From Caryophanales bacterium (lineage in GTDB: Bacteria > Bacillota_I > Bacilli_A > RF39 > UBA660), in contig JAEEVN010000001.1 of assembly GCA_016290885.1 (NCBI GenBank), forward strand, positions 62,001 through 126,000: a stretch of 64,000 bases of DNA, written 5' to 3'. Position 1 is the stretch's first letter. The number at the start of each line of letters is the position of its first letter. The translations under genes were made by a program, and so were the position numbers. Below, one piece after another: positions 46,810 to 55,423 of the stretch. The notes under the pieces were generated by a model. The model did not search any database and was not told the DNA's origin. It saw only the letters and a list, made by a program, of their open reading frames with translations.

Positions 46810-49023
46810 CTATTTAAATACATCTAATATTTGATTTCTTGTTTTAAACGAATCATATTTAATTGCAGTTTCTCTAGCTTTAGTTTTCATTTTCTTTTCT
46901 TCTTCTTGATTTAATTTTAATAACTTTAATATTTTATCTTTTAAATCTTCACTATTCTTTTGCTCAAAGAATAATCCATTCTTATTATCTACTAAATAAG
47001 ATGTAGGTCCATATTTATTACTAGCAGTAACTAATACTTCACATGCCATTGCTTCTAGTCCTACAAGTCCTAAAGATTCACATTTAGTATATGTAGGAAA
47101 TACAAATATATCTAATGAATTATATATATTTAATAATTCTTCTTGTGAAACCATATTTCTTATTTCTAAATAATCTTCTAATTTTAAATCTTTAACCATT
47201 TTTCTAAACTTATCTTCTTCAGATCCAGATCCAACGATTAAATATTTATAATTTTTTAATTCTTTATTATCTTTTAATTTAGATATAGCCTCTAAAAAGA
47301 TATCATATCCTTTATTTTTTTCTAATTTAGATACATACCCTATATAATTATATTTACTAGATAATTTAGCATTCTTTTTAGCATCTTTTTTATCTATTTT
47401 CTTAAATAATGTAGTGTCTACTCCTCCAGAAGGATATACAAATATTTTATTTTCTTTAATATTGTAATCATTAATCATAACATCTTTAAAATATTTAGAA
47501 GGAACTACTACTTTATAAGCATATTTTAAATATTTTTTACTTCTTTTAACATTCTTACTCTTATCATAATCTGATACTACATCATTACCATGAGCATTAA
47601 ATATTAATTTAATATTAGCACTTGTATTCTTAATAAATATTGGAGCAAATCCAGTATGAGATACATAATGTGCATATATATAATCATAATTATTAAATAT
47701 ACCTTTTAATATTACTAATATATTCATTCTTATATAAGATAATAATTTAAATATAATATTATCTTGTTTAGTAATAACTACTTTATCCACAATAAAACCA
47801 TTATCTTTTAAAACTTCTTCAGTATTCTTAACAAATGATCCATTATGTTTATACTTTTTAGAAGGATAAGTATTAGATACTAATAATATTTTTTGTTTAT
47901 CAAGTGTTAGCGAATTCTTACTTAATAAATATAATAAAGAAATATATATAGATACACTTGGATTAATTATTACTCCACCGACGAATGATACTAAAAGTGC
48001 TATTATAAACGAGAAATTATATTTATCTCTTAAATTATTATATCTAGTATTATATAAGACTAATAATATGTATACTATTACTCCAAATAGTCCTATTCCA
48101 TAGAATATATCAAATACATCTATATTCATATTATCAATTTCATTTATTTTATATTTACCAACGCCATATATAAATGTTTCTATTTTACCTTTAGTATACT
48201 TTTTATTAACTCTACTTAAAGCATCCATTTTAACATCATATTTAGTATACTCTACTATCTTTTTATAATTATATATTTTATTATCTTTAATAGTATGAGT
48301 AATCTTCATAATAGGAAATAATCCTATTAATAAGATAATTATAAATACAGAAATAGCAATATTTCTCTTTTGCCATTTATCTACTTTAAATATTCTACTA
48401 TATTTAATATATCTAATAAGTATAAATAATAAAACTGCTATTATTCCAATATACATAATAATACTATTAGAATAATATACGCATAAGAATAATAATACAT
48501 AAGATATAATCTTTAGTATAAAGCTTTTAGAATTATTAATATAATTAAGTGCTATAGTACCTAATATAACTAATATTAAACTAGCCATTATATTATCATA
48601 TAAGTTTAATTTAAATATACTAGATATCACAAAAATAACTTCATACAAAATAAATATCTTAGTAATTAGTTTATCATTAATTTTATCATTATTATAAGAT
48701 CCAAATAATAACATACTTATTGGGAAAAAGAATATATTAATTATATTAATAAATTCACATAATACACTAGATTTATTTAACCCAAAAAAGTACATTAATG
48801 AAAAACTTAAGAATGCTACAAATAAGAATAATACTTTGTTATATTTATAATTTTTTATTAACCAAATAAACATAATTACAAAGTTAATAAAAAATAAAAT
48901 AAAACTAATTGATAAAGGATAATTATTATTTTTTATTAAACTATTAGTAAAAATATTAATAATAGGACTTATTAATAAAAATATATAAATAAACTTATCA
49001 AAAAATTTGTTAAACTTGTTCAT
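46810..49023 (-). CDS. Wzy-like polytopic membrane module fused to GT4 glycosyltransferase
   Basis: A 737-residue fusion and first gene of the operon. Residues 1-370 carry about ten membrane segments and the motif NIDVFDIFYGIGLFG (300-314), equivalent to EMDIFDIFFRVGILG in the other fusion. Residues about 378-737 are a complete GT4 enzyme: ILLVSNTYPSKKYKHNGSFV, FNAHGNDVVSDYD, VPSKYFKDV, YPSGGVDTTLFKKI, YVSKLEKNKGYDIFLEAI and the donor motif ESLGLVGLEAMA. Wzy modules polymerise lipid-linked repeat units outside the membrane and GT4 adds sugars inside; joining them is unusual. Confidence 0.85.
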   Translation of the reverse strand: MNKFNKFFDKFIYIFLLISPIINIFTNSLIKNNNYPLSISFILFFINFVIMFIWLIKNYKYNKVLFLFVAFLSFSLMYFFGLNKSSVLCEFINIINIFFFPISMLLFGSYNNDKINDKLITKIFILYEVIFVISSIFKLNLYDNIMASLILVILGTIALNYINNSKSFILKIISYVLLFLCVYYSNSIIMYIGIIAVLLFILIRYIKYSRIFKVDKWQKRNIAISVFIIILLIGLFPIMKITHTIKDNKIYNYKKIVEYTKYDVKMDALSRVNKKYTKGKIETFIYGVGKYKINEIDNMNIDVFDIFYGIGLFGVIVYILLVLYNTRYNNLRDKYNFSFIIALLVSFVGGVIINPSVSIYISLLYLLSKNSLTLDKQKILLVSNTYPSKKYKHNGSFVKNTEEVLKDNGFIVDKVVITKQDNIIFKLLSYIRMNILVILKGIFNNYDYIYAHYVSHTGFAPIFIKNTSANIKLIFNAHGNDVVSDYDKSKNVKRSKKYLKYAYKVVVPSKYFKDVMINDYNIKENKIFVYPSGGVDTTLFKKIDKKDAKKNAKLSSKYNYIGYVSKLEKNKGYDIFLEAISKLKDNKELKNYKYLIVGSGSEEDKFRKMVKDLKLEDYLEIRNMVSQEELLNIYNSLDIFVFPTYTKCESLGLVGLEAMACEVLVTASNKYGPTSYLVDNKNGLFFEQKNSEDLKDKILKLLKLNQEEEKKMKTKARETAIKYDSFKTRNQILDVFK

Positions 49024-49046
49024 AAAAGATACCTCTTTATATAAAT

Positions 49047-49055
49047 ATTATAACA
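49047..49055 (-). promoter_or_regulatory. extended -10 promoter of the polysaccharide operon
   Basis: TGTTATAAT on the minus strand, 24 bp upstream of the 737-residue fusion gene; no clear -35. Confidence 0.55.
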
Positions 49056-49063
49056 AAATAATA

Positions 49064-49096
49064 CAAAAAAAGATATAGCCTCACACTATATCTTTT
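49064..49096 (-). terminator. terminator of the glucosaminidase operon
   Basis: An 11-bp stem (AAAAGATATAG and its complement) with a 7-nt loop and T tract on the minus strand. Confidence 0.88.
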
Positions 49097-49098
49097 AA

Positions 49099-50580
49099 TT
49101 AATTTAAGAAATCATCTTGCTCTTTTTTAAGTCTTTTTTTCTCTTCTTTTTGAAGTCTTTTTAATTCTTTTTTAGATAATTCTGGTTCTTCAGATTTCTT
49201 CTCTTCTACTTTTATTTCTTCCTTCTTTTCTTCTTTAGGAATTTCTTTCTTTTCTTCTTTTTGAACTACTCTTTTAATAGCTTCATCTTCTTTTTTGTTT
49301 TTTATTGCTTTTTTGATCTTATTTTTAGAAGATGCTTGAGAAATAGTAATAATAATTAATATTATTATTAATGCTCCTGCAGCAACTAAACCAATCTCTA
49401 ATTTCTTACTAAAATCTTCTACACTACTAACTAGTTTATTATTATATCTTTGGAATGTTTTTTCTTTCATATCATATTGATAGAAACCTTCCTCACCATT
49501 ATTTAAATTAATAGCATATACTAATCTAAAATCTTTTACGCCAGTTAAAGCATAAGCTTCTACTTCTTCATCTAATTTAAGTTTAGTTTTTCTATAATTC
49601 ATTGGAACTTTACTTGGTTTAATAAATACTAATCTTAAATCTTTAGATTTAACTTCAGTATATTTAACATATGTAGAATTCTTTGCATTATATATATAGA
49701 AACTAGAATCACCTAATTCATCTACTAATAATACTAATATATAATCTATATATTCATTTGAATATGCTACTACATCTTGTTTATCAATAACTACATTAGT
49801 TTTAACAAATCCTTTAGGAGGTTCAATATTACTTTCTTTTTTAAATACTGTATATTTTCTTTTATTAATTATTACTTCTATTGGATTTTTTTCTTTTCTA
49901 GTTATCTCTACTACATAAACTTTTTCTTCATCATTTTCAGCATGAACTTTGATTTCGAATTTGTTTGATCCTTCTACTAAGTCTTTTTCTCCTAATCCTT
50001 CAATCCATGCTCTATCATCTTCTGTTTCTGCTTGTAAATTTATTTTTTCTATATCTCCAGATACTACACCTTTATATTCAAGAGTATCCTTATCAAATGT
50101 TTGACTTAATGTAACATTTTCAATAGAAATACTTTTTAAATAGTTATTGTTAGATTTTTCTTCATAAGTATAACTACTTCCTCCACCGTTATTATTAGAA
50201 TATGATTGACTTGCTTCAGTAATAGTTACTGTACAAGAATCACTTGTACTAATTTCATCTATATCAGAAGCAGCATCTACATCATATGCATAGAATCTAG
50301 CACTTCCTGGATTACCAGCTTTATAATAGATTGTTCTAGAGAAATCATTTGTTTCTTCTCCACCAAATGATAAACTACCACTTTGATATTGTGCATTACC
50401 TTCTGACCCTATATTTCCAAGCCATATTCCACCTGCACCACTTAAACTTCCATAAAATGTAACTCCAAAAGTTTCACCAGATTCAACAGAACCAGGTGCA
50501 TTACAGTGAACTGAGTTTGCACTAACACTAAATGGTATAAAACCAATTAGTGCAATTAATAATAATTTTATTTTTTTCAT
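49099..50580 (-). CDS. exported membrane-anchored protein with cadherin-like beta-sandwich domain
   Basis: A 493-residue surface protein. It has a signal peptide (1-21, ending SVSA). A beta-rich domain with two Cys at about 25-125 (CNAPGSVESGETFGVTFYGS) is reminiscent of short cohesin-like or Ig-like modules. A linker of Asn/Gly/Ser leads to a cadherin-like beta-sandwich (about 150-230, LKSISIENVTLSQTFDKDTL). A second mostly beta region follows, then one membrane segment near 396-415 (VAAGALIIILIIITI) and a Lys/Glu-rich cytosolic tail. The cadherin-like domain has a relative in the co-transcribed glucosaminidase. Cohesin identity is only a suggestion. Confidence 0.8.
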   Translation of the reverse strand: MKKIKLLLIALIGFIPFSVSANSVHCNAPGSVESGETFGVTFYGSLSGAGGIWLGNIGSEGNAQYQSGSLSFGGEETNDFSRTIYYKAGNPGSARFYAYDVDAASDIDEISTSDSCTVTITEASQSYSNNNGGGSSYTYEEKSNNNYLKSISIENVTLSQTFDKDTLEYKGVVSGDIEKINLQAETEDDRAWIEGLGEKDLVEGSNKFEIKVHAENDEEKVYVVEITRKEKNPIEVIINKRKYTVFKKESNIEPPKGFVKTNVVIDKQDVVAYSNEYIDYILVLLVDELGDSSFYIYNAKNSTYVKYTEVKSKDLRLVFIKPSKVPMNYRKTKLKLDEEVEAYALTGVKDFRLVYAINLNNGEEGFYQYDMKEKTFQRYNNKLVSSVEDFSKKLEIGLVAAGALIIILIIITISQASSKNKIKKAIKNKKEDEAIKRVVQKEEKKEIPKEEKKEEIKVEEKKSEEPELSKKELKRLQKEEKKRLKKEQDDFLN

Positions 50581-50589
50581 ATAACCCTC

Positions 50590-52563
50590 CTATTGTTGTA
50601 ATTTACTTGCACCTAATAAGTGTGATTTAATTTTTGCAAAATCTTGTGCACTTATTTTTCCATCTTTATTTGTATCTGCAGAATAAATACTATCTCCAGA
50701 TAATTTAGTAGCTCCTAATAGATGTGATTTAACTTTTGCAAAGTCTTGTGCACTTATTTTTCCATCACAATTAGTATCTCCATAAAGAATTACTGTATAT
50801 GTTGCTTCTTCACCATTATTCTTAATCTTAAACTTTAATCCTGTTTTTACTATACCGCTAGTAATTTCTTTATAAGAATCATATACTTTAACTTCACTTG
50901 TATTAAAGTTAGTCTTAATCATATTTACATAATCACTAATATCTCTTCCTATTGAGAAACCACTTATATTATTATCTTTAACTGTTAATCCAATTGAATT
51001 AGCTATTTCTTTTGGTGTATCTTTACCAGATTCTGTTTTTATAATTGTTATCTTATATTCTTTTACTGAACCATCTTCTGCAGTTACTTTAACACTTGCA
51101 TTAGTAGTATTAGCAGATATATTAATATCTCCTGTACCAGTTACTTTAGCTTTTGAATCAGCTACTTCTGCTTTAATATTTACTTTAGTAATATTACTTG
51201 TTACATAAGCCTTATATTCAGTTATTGATGAATCAAATCCTGGTACTAATGATGTATTAGTTATACTTAATGATTTCAAGTTATTATTACTACTTTGTGT
51301 AGGTAATACTGTTCCACTACCCATATCAGTATAAACTGGTATTTTAAATGTAAATGATAAATCTGATATATGAGCATCCCAATATGATCTATATGTTGTA
51401 TAACCTTCACTATATGGTGCTTGTACATTAGCCATATATTGGTGCCAATATCTAGAAGAACCTATTATATTAAATTTTTCATAGTAAAGTGTATCTTGAT
51501 TATTTGTTATATATCCATCAGAGATTTCAGATGTAGCTCCCATGATTGATGCATATGGGCTATCCCATCCACTTCTCTTAGCATAATTTAATGCTCCATT
51601 ATATATTGCATCTGTACTATTTCCTGATGCACCAAAGTTAAAGTAGTTATAGTATGTTTTACCATCTCCACCATCCATTGATGCAGTCATACTCCCACTC
51701 TTACCTTGTTCTTGTAAAACTCTTGCTGCTAAGTGTACTGGACTTACTCCATATTTTTTACCAGCTTCTACAAATGTAGATGCATATGTTTTAGTTTCTC
51801 CATTATATGAATAATTTCCTGCTAAGAAAGATCCATTTAATATATTTTGAACTACATTTTCATTTTGAGATTCATTATATGATAATTGTTCAAACATAAA
51901 TATACTGTTATCATCTAAGAAGTTTCTTGGGTCTAGATAATATCTTAATGCATCTCTACTTGGTGCATACCATCCTGGTTCAAATTGAACATAATAACCA
52001 TTTGAATATGCAGCAGGATCTGTTGATAATTGATTTAAATCTCTAGTACTAATTAAGTTTTTAGAAATCGGAATTATTTCTCCATTAACTGCATCTTCTA
52101 AACTAACTCCTGTATTGGATACTTCAAAATTCCAACTAGGATGTTTAGCATGCATCTTTAATAATTTTTCTATATAGCTTTCAGGGAATCCTTTAGCTCT
52201 TAATTGATTTCCATAGTTTTGATCCAAAGTATATGTTTCATATTGATCTAGATAGTAAGTATATACATATCCTTCATAAGTATATCCCCAATAATTAAAT
52301 CTAATTTTAGACCAATCTCCTTCCTTACCAATAACCTCAACTGCTCTTGGTCTCCATAACCAGATAGTGTCTCCATCACAATCTTTTAATCTTGGACATA
52401 CACTAGTATCTGTACTTGGACATTGTCTAACAGATAATTCAGTTTCATTTATATAAGCATATGTATATGTTGTTTGCATAGCATATACCTTTGTAGGAAT
52501 AAAAGGCACTATTAAAGAGATCATCATAAGAAAATTTAGAAAATAATTAACTAATTTTTTCAT
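50590..52563 (-). CDS. secreted N-acetylglucosaminidase (GH73-like) with cadherin-like and dockerin domains
   Basis: A 657-residue autolysin. Order: signal peptide (1-28), bacterial SH3 domain (about 35-105, TELSVRQCPS...VEVIGKEGDWSKIRF), then the glucosaminidase region LRAKGFPESYIEKLLKMHAK with FLDDNSIFMFEQLSYN and the probable catalytic Glu (about 285) in HLAARVLQEQGKSG. A cadherin-like beta-sandwich follows. The C-terminus is a type-I dockerin with two calcium loops, DTNCDGKISAQDFAKVKSHL and DTNKDGKISAQDFAKIKSHL. It cleaves peptidoglycan glycan strands. ATG 52563 is chosen, with AAAGGGTGA upstream; the ATG 30 bp earlier lacks a ribosome binding site. Confidence 0.9.
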   Translation of the reverse strand: MKKLVNYFLNFLMMISLIVPFIPTKVYAMQTTYTYAYINETELSVRQCPSTDTSVCPRLKDCDGDTIWLWRPRAVEVIGKEGDWSKIRFNYWGYTYEGYVYTYYLDQYETYTLDQNYGNQLRAKGFPESYIEKLLKMHAKHPSWNFEVSNTGVSLEDAVNGEIIPISKNLISTRDLNQLSTDPAAYSNGYYVQFEPGWYAPSRDALRYYLDPRNFLDDNSIFMFEQLSYNESQNENVVQNILNGSFLAGNYSYNGETKTYASTFVEAGKKYGVSPVHLAARVLQEQGKSGSMTASMDGGDGKTYYNYFNFGASGNSTDAIYNGALNYAKRSGWDSPYASIMGATSEISDGYITNNQDTLYYEKFNIIGSSRYWHQYMANVQAPYSEGYTTYRSYWDAHISDLSFTFKIPVYTDMGSGTVLPTQSSNNNLKSLSITNTSLVPGFDSSITEYKAYVTSNITKVNIKAEVADSKAKVTGTGDINISANTTNASVKVTAEDGSVKEYKITIIKTESGKDTPKEIANSIGLTVKDNNISGFSIGRDISDYVNMIKTNFNTSEVKVYDSYKEITSGIVKTGLKFKIKNNGEEATYTVILYGDTNCDGKISAQDFAKVKSHLLGATKLSGDSIYSADTNKDGKISAQDFAKIKSHLLGASKLQQ

Positions 52564-52598
52564 ATAAATCACCCTTTCTATAGTCTTATACACATTAT

Positions 52599-52607
52599 AT
52601 TATACCA
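52599..52607 (-). promoter_or_regulatory. extended -10 promoter of the glucosaminidase operon
   Basis: TGGTATAAT on the minus strand, 35 bp upstream of the chosen start. Confidence 0.55.
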
Positions 52608-52621
52608 AATAATCATATGTC

Positions 52622-52655
52622 TTTTATATATATAAATATATATAAATATATAAAA
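52622..52655. repeat. AT-only low-complexity tract
   Basis: Alternating TATA/TAAATATATA units between the LCP terminator and the glucosaminidase promoter. It is probably an upstream AT-rich promoter region; nothing codes here. Confidence 0.6.
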
Positions 52656-52669
52656 TCGTAAAAATTTGT

Positions 52670-52697
52670 AAAAAAAAAGGAACTTTTTTGTTCCTTA
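52670..52697 (-). terminator. terminator of the ltaS-LCP operon
   Basis: Stem AAGGAAC / GTTCCTT with a 6-nt A loop and a 9-nt T tract on the minus strand, overlapping the LCP stop codon. Confidence 0.88.
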
Positions 52698-54752
52698 TTC
52701 TCCTCCTTCGCCTTCTCCAGAGTTTTCACCAGAGTTTTCTCCAGAGTTTTCTCCACCGGAATTTTCTCCTCCGCCAGATTCTCCTCCAGAATTTTCTCCA
52801 CCGGAATTTTCTCCTCCAGATTCGCCAGAGCCTCCACCTGAAGATTTAACGCAATTCCCATTACTATCTTCTTCATATCCATTCCATGTTGGACATACAC
52901 AAGTAACTTCATCATCACCTAATTCAAGTGGTTCTTCGCAAGTTGTCTTTTCCTTTTTCTTGCATACACCTTTTGAATCTTTTTCATATCCATTCTTACA
53001 TACGCAAGTTTGCCCATCTGCACCTAATTCTTCATTTTCACCAGTACATGTTTTCTTTTCTTCTGGTTTTGGATCTGGTTGTGGATAATTTTTAATACCA
53101 CCAAATTGATCTTTACCAATTATTTTAGGTTCATATGGTTGATCTATACTAAATGAGAATGAAGTTTCATATTCTTCTTCTTCTAAACCTAAGTTAATTC
53201 TCATAGCTTTAGTAATAGCATTTAAACTATTCATAGATGGTAAAAATTCATAAACTGGTGATCCTACTAAATAGTCATGTAGATGACCATCTGATCCATT
53301 TAAATATGTTCTTTGCATACTTATAACATCATTTGTATCAGTTAAAGAATCAGTTGATAATAAAACATCTTTAAATACATTATAGAATTCAAGAATTTGT
53401 TCTCTTGTTAAATCTGTTTCTAATGTTTTACCTACTGCATCTAATACTTGATAGAATTGATCTACAGTTCTTATATTCTTAGTGGCATTCATAATACCTT
53501 TAATAACTAATTGTTGATTTTGACCTCTTACAAAGTCATTTCTTTCACCTTGAGTATAATCAGGTCCACACCAATCATATGCTTTTCTGTTTCTAGCTAA
53601 AGCTAATGCTTGTACACCACTTAAATGTTGCCATCCAGCATCAACAAAGATTACTTCACTAAAACTTCTGTATTGGTTATTTTCACATATTCCATATGGG
53701 ACATCTACATCTATACCACCTAAAGCATCTACTAAGCTAATAACACCTTTAAAGTTCATCTTAGCATAGTAATCTATATGAATTCCTGTGAAATTTTCAA
53801 CAGTTTCTCTAACACATTCACTTCCATATGGATTAGCATGTGTTATTTTACTATATCTATTACCTGCACATGCAATTGGTACAAAAGTATCTCTTGGAAT
53901 GCTTAAAATAGTAGCATTTAATGTTTTAGGATTAAATGTTATTAATATGATTGTATCTCCAAGACCCCAATCATCTATTTCATCATCATTAGAATCAACA
54001 CCCATTACTAGAATTGTAAATGGTTCAGTAACACTTGTTCTTTTTCTTTTGCTACTCTTTGATTTCTTTGTTTCCATTTCTTCACTATGTGTGAATAATA
54101 CTTTTGTTTCATCTGCTATATGTTCAAAATCAGATCTTGTTTTATATCTTGAAATATAATTTCCAACTACAAAGCAAGCATCTATTTCACCTGAATATAA
54201 AGCATTTAACATTATAATATCTTCATCATAATCATAAATATTATCTAAATCTAAACCTTGTTCTTTTATGATTTTTTGCGCTAATACATAACCTTCTATA
54301 TCTTCTTCATTACTAATTATACCTATCTTCTTTTTCTTAACATTTTTCTTAGTTGTATCACCATCTTTTAATGCTATTAATTTAGAAGTATAAGTTGTAG
54401 TATTTTTATTTAATCCATCTAAGAACGACATAGTTCTTGATATAAAGGAACTTGCAAAATATTCACCAATTCCAAACACTAAAAGAACTAATATTAATAT
54501 AATAAATTTATATTTCTTTGGTTGTAATCTTAATGAAAAATTAAGTCTAACTACTAATATACAAATTATTACTAATATACCAATTCCAATATATCTAAGA
54601 ACATTTTCTATATTAGATAATTTTAATATATTCCATATAAAATAACCTGTTATACATAAGAACATACCTACAAATACACTAGATATAATTCCTATTATTT
54701 TATTGTTCTTTTTATTTATATTTTTTTCTTCAACAGTATACTTTTTTCTCAT
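52695..54752 (-). CDS. LytR-CpsA-Psr family ligase with solute-binding-like insert and Cys-rich, Gly/Ser/Glu tail
   Basis: A 685-residue envelope protein. Three membrane segments (about 20-42, 52-70, 80-100) precede a region resembling a solute-binding domain (KIGIISNEEDIEGYVLAQKI, SGEIDACFVVG). The catalytic LCP domain at about 245-420 has VMGVDSNDDEIDDWGLGDTI, SIPRDTFVPI, DALGGIDVDVP and ALARNRKAYDW...ERNDFVRGQNQQ. LCP enzymes attach teichoic acids or polysaccharides to peptidoglycan. The C-terminus has two Cys modules (CTGENEELGADGQTCVCKNG and CEEPLELGDDEVTCVCP), like those of the GLUG proteins, then about 45 residues of GENSG-type repeats. It is the last gene of the ltaS operon. Confidence 0.9.
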   Translation of the reverse strand: MRKKYTVEEKNINKKNNKIIGIISSVFVGMFLCITGYFIWNILKLSNIENVLRYIGIGILVIICILVVRLNFSLRLQPKKYKFIILILVLLVFGIGEYFASSFISRTMSFLDGLNKNTTTYTSKLIALKDGDTTKKNVKKKKIGIISNEEDIEGYVLAQKIIKEQGLDLDNIYDYDEDIIMLNALYSGEIDACFVVGNYISRYKTRSDFEHIADETKVLFTHSEEMETKKSKSSKRKRTSVTEPFTILVMGVDSNDDEIDDWGLGDTIILITFNPKTLNATILSIPRDTFVPIACAGNRYSKITHANPYGSECVRETVENFTGIHIDYYAKMNFKGVISLVDALGGIDVDVPYGICENNQYRSFSEVIFVDAGWQHLSGVQALALARNRKAYDWCGPDYTQGERNDFVRGQNQQLVIKGIMNATKNIRTVDQFYQVLDAVGKTLETDLTREQILEFYNVFKDVLLSTDSLTDTNDVISMQRTYLNGSDGHLHDYLVGSPVYEFLPSMNSLNAITKAMRINLGLEEEEYETSFSFSIDQPYEPKIIGKDQFGGIKNYPQPDPKPEEKKTCTGENEELGADGQTCVCKNGYEKDSKGVCKKKEKTTCEEPLELGDDEVTCVCPTWNGYEEDSNGNCVKSSGGGSGESGGENSGGENSGGESGGGENSGGENSGENSGENSGEGEGGE

Positions 54753-54753
54753 A

Positions 54754-55422
54754 TTACATAGCCTCCTGCATTCTAGCTACTGATAGCTTATTCATATCAG
54801 GAACTACTATAATAGTTGCATTGTGTTGGAAATCATCTTTATTCTTATATTCCCAACTAATATTTATCATATATCCTACTTGATCTTCAGTGAAGAATCC
54901 ACCTTCAAACATAGTATATGGAGATATTTCATCTATATCATCTATTTTAACTTTAGTTACTGTTGGTAAAGAACTATTAGATACATTATCTGTTACTAAA
55001 GAATGAACTTGTTTATACATTCCATCACGTGCTGCATCTATAAAATCTTTTTGGTATCCAACATAAACAAATTGAACACCTCCAACATCATTCTTACTAG
55101 TTTTATTGCTTAATGTAAAGAAATCTATTACAAATAATTTTGCTATAGTTTCAGCATACTTTTTATTATCTACTTCTTTAGCATTTAATATCTTCTTTAA
55201 TTCATTAAAGTTTTCTTTAAATAATTTAGTATCTGTATCACTTACAACGTAATCAACATCTTTATTTTTAATGGAATCTACTACTTTAGATTTAGTAGAT
55301 CTAGGTCTAATAAAGTTATTCCACACTATAAATCCACTTACTAGTATTGCTACTACTATTAAACATAAAAGTATTTTAGTAATCGGCTTTATTTTTGCTC
55401 TAGCCATCTTCTCTTTTTTCAT
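54754..55422 (-). CDS. membrane-anchored protein of unknown function
   Basis: A 222-residue protein with a basic N-terminus, one membrane segment (about 16-37, ILLCLIVVAILVSGFIVWNN) and a hydrophilic outer domain with mixed helix and strand (ETIAKLFVIDFFTLSNK, GVQFVYVGYQKDFIDAARDG, MINISWEYKNKDDF). No family is recognised. ATG 55422 is favoured by AGGAG 9 bp upstream; the frame extends to an ATG at 55464 inside ltaS. Its place between LTA synthase and an LCP ligase suggests a role in wall polymer assembly, which is inference from position. Confidence 0.75.
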   Translation of the reverse strand: MKKEKMARAKIKPITKILLCLIVVAILVSGFIVWNNFIRPRSTKSKVVDSIKNKDVDYVVSDTDTKLFKENFNELKKILNAKEVDNKKYAETIAKLFVIDFFTLSNKTSKNDVGGVQFVYVGYQKDFIDAARDGMYKQVHSLVTDNVSNSSLPTVTKVKIDDIDEISPYTMFEGGFFTEDQVGYMINISWEYKNKDDFQHNATIIVVPDMNKLSVARMQEAM

Positions 55423-55423
55423 A

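Noticed and set aside
52613-52918. Minus-strand frame of 101 codons overlapping the end of the LCP gene
   Set aside because: Its Glu/Lys/Leu repeats are a frame-shifted reading of the GENSG repeats, and it runs through the terminator and AT-only tract.
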